This document shows, in pieces, positions 58,991 to 64,000 of a DNA stretch of 64,000 nt. Source of the stretch: Sipunculus nudus (taxonomy: Eukaryota; Annelida; Sipuncula; Golfingiida; Sipunculidae); the NCBI GenBank assembly GCA_026874595.1, contig CM049311.1, positions 36,189,176 through 36,253,175 on the forward strand. Direction: 5' to 3'. The position numbers and the translations under genes were made by a program. The first letter of the stretch is position 1. Each line of letters starts with the position of its first letter. The notes beneath the pieces are model-generated. The model had not been told where the DNA came from and did no database searches. It saw nothing but the letters and a program-made list of their open reading frames with translations.

Positions 58991-59590
58991 TCATAAAATG
59001 ATGGCAAAAAATATATACTTTTTGGAAATTTCAGTATTTAAATTCCCAAGACAAGGGTAAATCATATGCTCATTCCCTATATATCTGCTTTTAGTCCTGA
59101 TAATCTTGTTAAATACAATCATAAAAAAAAAGATGGAGGGAAGAAGAGACACTTGATTTTCTATTTCGCTTTACTTCCTTTAAGTGATCTCAGGTTACCT
59201 TCAGACTTCCCTCTCGGAGATTGAAACTTGTATTGAAAAATACCTAATGGGAAAGACGCCGATGTTCACACCACTTAATTGGTGCAGAGAAGGCAAAACT
59301 AAAAACTAGGTGACTTAGGTTGGGAAGTTTAACTTGTTACTGCTTTCCCCAAAGGAAAGAAATGTGCCTGAAAGTTCGGCCTCCTTGTTGATTATAGTGA
59401 TGTGGTGGGTAAAAATAGCCACGATAAACGTCACTGTTCATCCAGTGTCAACTCAAGCCCTTACAATCTTTTTCTTTTCTCTCTCTTTCTTTCTGTCCAT
59501 CCGTTTCCCTGCCTACCTGCGTCTCTCTTCGTTGTATCTCGATCCGTCGTTGTAATGCTCCGTGTCTGACTGTGTGTCTGTCTGTGAGTC
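58991..59590. other. intergenic, nothing recognised
   Basis: No supported feature. Confidence 0.35.
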
Positions 59591-59594
59591 CATT

Positions 59595-59597
<3 letters not shown>

Positions 59598-59645
<48 letters not shown>

Positions 59646-59854
59646 AGACAGAGTGTGTCTGACAGTGTATCTGTCCTTGCGTTCTTTTATTTTCTACATC
59701 TCTCTTATAGTCTCTGTATCTCTCTCTTATTAATACTCTCTCTCACCCCCTATCTCTCTTTCTCCATTAACACGCAAGTGTGTGTTGAATGTATACCTGT
59801 TTGTGCGTCCTTTTATTTTCGATATCTCTCTTTAGTCTCTGTATCTCTCTTTCA

Positions 59855-59901
<47 letters not shown>
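59598..59901. repeat. two (CT)n tracts within a duplicated CT-rich unit
   Basis: Pure CT at 59598-59641 and 59861-59901. Between them a ~126-bp unit is present twice (GTTCTTTTATTTTCTACATC... near 59683 and GTCCTTTTATTTTCGATATC... near 59808, each ending TTAATACTCTCTCTC). Confidence 0.9.
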
Positions 59902-59908
<7 letters not shown>

Positions 59909-59959
59909 GCGCTAGTGTATGTGTTTGTGTGTGAGAGATCGAGAGGCACCCGTATATAC

Positions 59960-61950
59960 TTACATCATAGAGAAACACACTTAATCATTCTTATTATTTA
60001 AACTTACATTCCCTTGCGACTTCTATCAACCACGGGTTAAGAGTAAACACGCGTTGGGCACCGATATCATTGTTATTTTCAAGCCTCTGTAGAAGACACC
60101 CAATCATACGAATACCCACTAGCCACTACTGGTTTGCCCTTCTCAATCGGAACACAGGAAAGTGTTGATTGCATGGGTGTTAAAAAGTAGGAACAGTAAA
60201 CGAAATGCATAGGACTGAATAGCCAAAGGCTTGATCAATATACAAGAGGCGGTACTGAATACAGATAGGTGGCCCTGAATAAGGTCATCTGCTCTGAGAG
60301 CGGATACATTTTCCCGTAACGAAAGGGGTAAAGCAACTCTGTTCTTAAAACCGAGCCATAAAAGACGCATAAAGAATCATTAAAGCAAAATTGCGAATGC
60401 TTCAAGCTTTGGCGGAGCAAGATCCCGTTTACTCTCGCGTTATGAGAGTCGGCCTCGTTTTCATCTGCGCAGCAGGTTTTCCAGTATGGACAATATCATT
60501 TGACTAAACAGAATTATTCATCAACAAACTCAGTTACATTTATTTTACCGATTCAATTTTCGTTTGTAATCCCGTTTTAACGTCGTGATCATTTATTCAT
60601 TTTATACCGATTCACACTAATAAGGCACCGCACTTGTAAACAACATATACAAAAGCGTACTTTTTAACCTGTTAAATATGGCGCAGATAAACTTAATTTA
60701 TTGAAAATACTTTCAGCGTTGAAAGAGAAAAAAAGGTGCGTCTTACACTAAGTAAACCCCATAAGTAAAACCTAAAATATCATAAACAGCACAGAAAAGG
60801 CCATATGATGAAGGATATACGCGGACCTGGAGATAACTACGAATGTTTTCCTTTTTTCGACGGTTTTATCAATTATTAATTATAACCACACAGTGTCAGG
60901 GACCAATTATTGATTGTATTGACTGTATAAACACTCCCCCTTTTATCTGGTTTGATTGCCGGTGTTTCCGTTTGCCTTTCATCTGGAGAATTATGCTACA
61001 AATATGAAAGGAAGCATTATCTAAGCAATCGTGTATATTCATCCATCAGTTTAACCGCGTACGCCCGAGAAAATGGTTTGATGACAGGTGTTTATTGAGT
61101 AACCTGACCGGTTCTTTGTTGTTATTTTGTTTGGATAATCTTCCAGTTATCTGGTAATTGAGAAGGGATATACTTACAATCAAAACAGGGCTTGATCATA
61201 TGTAGCATTGTCTGGATAGGAGGTTTTAATCCTAGATGCCTGGGAGCATCTCAGCATATATAGTATAATATGTGTAAAACAACTAGAAATGGTGCTCCAT
61301 AGTAGTGGTGCCCCATAAATTGCCAAAGGTGGGTATATACATGTCTTTAGTGAAATGATTCAAAGGCAGTTTTCTGTAGTTAAATGATTAGTCAAAATAA
61401 TAACAGATGCTATGTTTTCTTTTATAGCCTGATGCTGCTAGATTTAATACGTAATATTTTAATTGTTCAATTTTTTTTTCTGGTATAATGTATTTATAAA
61501 ATGACTTTCTGTTAGCTCTAATTTTGAGATGAAATGGCCTTGCTTATAGTTCTCATTTCAAATTATAAATCTTGGAAACAAACACATTATGGGACTTTGG
61601 AAACTGTCAATACCATGAAGTTATGTTTTGCGCAAATCAAATTAGAATTAACAATTATATTTATCAAAGGCAGGCAGGAATACAACTTTTAACGGTTTTT
61701 TTTTAAAGCAACACTGATTAACTTGACATTTATCAAAGCAGATCACTTTCCCTTTCTTTGTATTTTATTGTATTCATTTTTACGCTTTTCCATGATTAAC
61801 ATTGATTAACTGATAGATACATTTATTTTGAGCTTGAGAATGTTATGGTATTCAGAATTTAATCAATTTTAAATTGTAAACGCATTCTTTGTGATAAACT
61901 GCATCAATTTGATTTATTACTATGCTAGTTCAGAAAAAAAATGACAATGG
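59960..61950. other. intergenic, nothing recognised
   Basis: Two kilobases without a supportable gene, repeat or RNA. Confidence 0.4.
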
Positions 61951-61954
61951 TAGC

Positions 61955-61998
<44 letters not shown>

Positions 61999-62215
61999 TT
62001 TACAAGTATTTATTTTTATTTTAGTATACATGGCTCGAAAAAATGGTTATAATAATTATTATGAGTTATTATCAAAAGCCCAGAGAGTGGCGTGCGGTAG
62101 TCTTTCGAGGTGGAGCTAGAAAACCACTGAAAGCCAAGCCAGGTATCGAACCCTGGTCGCCAGCGGAAAGAACCGAGCATTTTACCCCTGACCCTCCTGC
62201 CCCTGTTCAGAAGGA
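61955..62215 (-). repeat. tRNA-derived SINE (minus strand) with (AAT)n tail
   Basis: On the minus strand: A-box-like GGTCAGGGGTAAAATGCTCG (about 62195-62174), then a T-arm-like CCAGGGTTCGATACCTGG whose B box GGTTCGATACC is at 62152-62142, then a body ending in an (AAT)n run (61999-61955). The tRNA part resembles a glycine-type tRNA D arm, but the anticodon arm is decayed, so this is a SINE or tRNA pseudogene, not a tRNA gene. Confidence 0.6.
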
Positions 62216-62414
62216 AGGTACTACAATATCTTGCGGATTATTTAATATTTGAGAAAAAAAAGTCTTTATGTGGCTACACATTGAATGATGATACATGCAA
62301 TTTAAAGGTTCAGTTTTAATCATAGGCCTTGTTTAAGTCGGAGAGGGATACATGCCCCCCTCACTCCTTAGAGACGGAGGACAAAAGGATTGTCTCTCGC
62401 TTTTAAGAAAAGTA

Positions 62415-62417
<3 letters not shown>

Positions 62418-62474
<57 letters not shown>
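62418..62474. repeat. (TA)n left of the inverted-repeat element
   Basis: Pure TA tract ending exactly at the left terminus of the next element. Confidence 0.95.
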
Positions 62475-62478
<4 letters not shown>

Positions 62479-63280
62479 GAGGGAAGAATGAGAATCAGGG
62501 AAAATCCGAAATCCTGCCTGGAAAAATTAGAATTCTGATTTTTCCAGGGAAAAATTAGAATCCAGAGATGGTATGAAGAAATTCCCATTCTTCCCGGGAA
62601 GAACGAGAATTCTCATTCTTCTTGGGACGAATGAGAATTCCAGTCTCTCCCAAGAAAATTGAGAATTCTCATTTTTCCCGGGACAGATTGGAATTCAGTT
62701 TTGGAATTTTGAAATTGATGTTTATCTTCACTGAATTGTAGATTAAAAATATTCACATATAGAATTCTCATGATTCATTGAATTATGTGTGCTAATAACT
62801 AATATGTAAATATCAGGTGTGCTTGTTTTCACTTTACATGTTTGTGATGAGATGTGCTTTCATGTGTGAATTAAACTGATTTTAACAGAAATGTGTTTTC
62901 TACTTTTTTTCATGACAACAAATGTTACTGTTCTTTTTGCAATGGTCAGTTAATAAAATTAAGTTTGGTTATAATACCGTAGTAAAATATGAAAACTTAA
63001 CCCACCTTAACTATTAAAAGGATGTCATTTAACAAATTGGAGCTGGCTGGGAAAAAAATAAAAATTCTGGTTTTTCCCGGGAAAAATCTCAATTCTCATT
63101 CTTCCCGGGAAAAATGAGAATCAAATCATAGCATGAAATTATTCTCATTTTTCCCGGGAAGAATGGAAATTCCCATTATTCCCGGGAAAAATCAGAATTC
63201 TCATTATTCCCGGAAAAAATCAGAATTCTCATTTTTCCCCGGGACGAAACCCGATCTTCCCAGATTTTCATTCTTCCCTC

Positions 63281-63284
<4 letters not shown>
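62475..63284. mobile_element. 810-bp inverted-repeat element made of self-complementary short repeats
   Basis: The ends are TGTCGAGGGAAGAATGA (62475) and TCATTCTTCCCTCGACA (63284), identical for the first 17 bases, and 21 of 22 match over a longer stretch. Both arms (about 62475-62700 and 63050-63284) consist of imperfect repeats in which the palindrome TTCCCGGGAA alternates with AGAATTCT about every 14 bp, joined by AAAATGAG/CTCATTTT. The ~350-bp centre (62700-63050) is plain AT-rich DNA. No coding sequence. TA microsatellites flank both ends. Confidence 0.85.

Positions 63285-63338
<54 letters not shown>
63285..63338. repeat. (TA)n right of the inverted-repeat element
   Basis: Pure TA tract starting at the right terminus of the element. 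Confidence 0.95.
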
Positions 63339-63342
<4 letters not shown>

Positions 63343-63639
63343 TCGAGATTATTTCGCCAATCGAATTATAGTTTAGTTATATTTTCCTCAATAATCTTTC
63401 AATTATGCATATCATTTAGAGAAAAAATTTGAATATCGCAAATGTCAGTTGTCTAACTGAAAAGTCATAAATATTGGCCTTTGTTTGTAAACAGTTAAAT
63501 CGAATGTGAATTGTGAATAATTGAGTTTTGACAACTGAGGGAAAAATTATTTTTTTTGTATGACAAAAAACGTATATTTCATAATATGCATGTTTCGAGA
63601 GTGAAGAATATAATGATGTCCTGGGAGAGGGATTTTGTT

Positions 63640-63770
63640 CTGTGTGTCCTAAGGGGGGATGAGAAGGAGATTTTGAACGGGTGTCCTCATTTCGGCGAAG
63701 GAGGGGGGGGGGGGCCTGTCAATACTCTTGCACTGTCCGCCTCACATTTTCTCAGCAAGCAAGATCCATG
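63640..63770 (+). repeat. interspersed repeat family Y, copy 3
   Basis: GGTGTCCTCATTTCGGCGAA, a G run, CTGTCAATACTCTTGCACTG and CGCCTCACATTTTCTCAGCA match the copy at 45446-45555. The remaining stretch to 64000 holds nothing recognised. Confidence 0.6.
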
Positions 63771-64000
63771 AAACGTAGGTAGCTATAACGTATATCGTAT
63801 TCCTTATGTTTTGACATACTTTTTTTTCACTAGATATTATATAATGCCCCTTCCGTTTCTAAACACTATAAGACCAAAGTCAATAAGCCGCTTTTTTCTC
63901 TGTTAAAATTGTTACTTTTAAAATGGTACAACTGAAGATTATGTTAACTATAAAATACAACTGTGAGGATAAAATCCATAAGATTTGCTGATGCCCATTT

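Noticed and set aside
62125-62215. Functional tRNA gene
   Set aside because: T arm and box elements are visible, but the anticodon and acceptor arms do not pair; it is SINE-like.

Overview
This is eukaryotic, AT-rich, intron-bearing and repeat-dominated DNA. The two recognisable host genes are a two-pore cation channel and an FMRFamide-receptor-like GPCR. Together with Ty3/Gypsy, RTE-like and hAT-type elements, tRNA-derived SINEs and many short inverted-repeat elements, they suggest a lophotrochozoan animal, most likely a bivalve mollusc. That assignment is inference from gene and repeat style; no species marker is present.

Layout. 1-5647: degenerate repeats, probably an upstream intron of the channel gene. 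5648-7426 (+): the last three coding exons of a two-pore channel (TPC2/TPC3 type), then a likely 3' UTR to about 8920. 9.4-16.5 kb: intergenic DNA with a TA-flanked MITE, a 350-bp tandem duplication and a 2.1-kb element bounded by 11-bp inverted repeats and carrying GGTGGCGCCACC palindromes. 17.4-22 kb: two solo LTRs of one family, both beside (TA)n tracts, a very young-looking 162-bp MITE, and one candidate secreted Cys-rich exon (minus strand). 24.5-31.5 kb: a tandem duplication whose two copies carry the same decayed RTE-like retrotransposon nested in a hAT-type element that is itself nested in an older repeat; the first copy has a further 1.77-kb deletion. 32.0-37.7 kb: a decayed LTR retrotransposon with the order gag-protease-integrase-reverse transcriptase-RNase H-LTR, i.e. 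integrase before reverse transcriptase as in Gmr1-like elements. 38-54 kb: SINE, MITEs, a 21-bp minisatellite, old duplications and another LTR. 54155-55333 (-): an intact single-coding-exon FMRFamide-receptor-like GPCR with a 5' splice acceptor and a 3' polyadenylation signal. 56-64 kb: a pogo/Tigger-type MITE, a decayed CR1/Jockey-like RT, CT repeats, a SINE, and an 810-bp inverted-repeat element built from a self-complementary short repeat, flanked on both sides by (TA)n.

The two host genes are unrelated neighbours and no operon-like logic applies. The main interest lies in the mobile elements: the domain order of the LTR element, the repeated link between this LTR family and (TA)n microsatellites, the nested and duplicated 24.5-31.5 kb locus, and the self-complementary repeat element at 62.5-63.3 kb.
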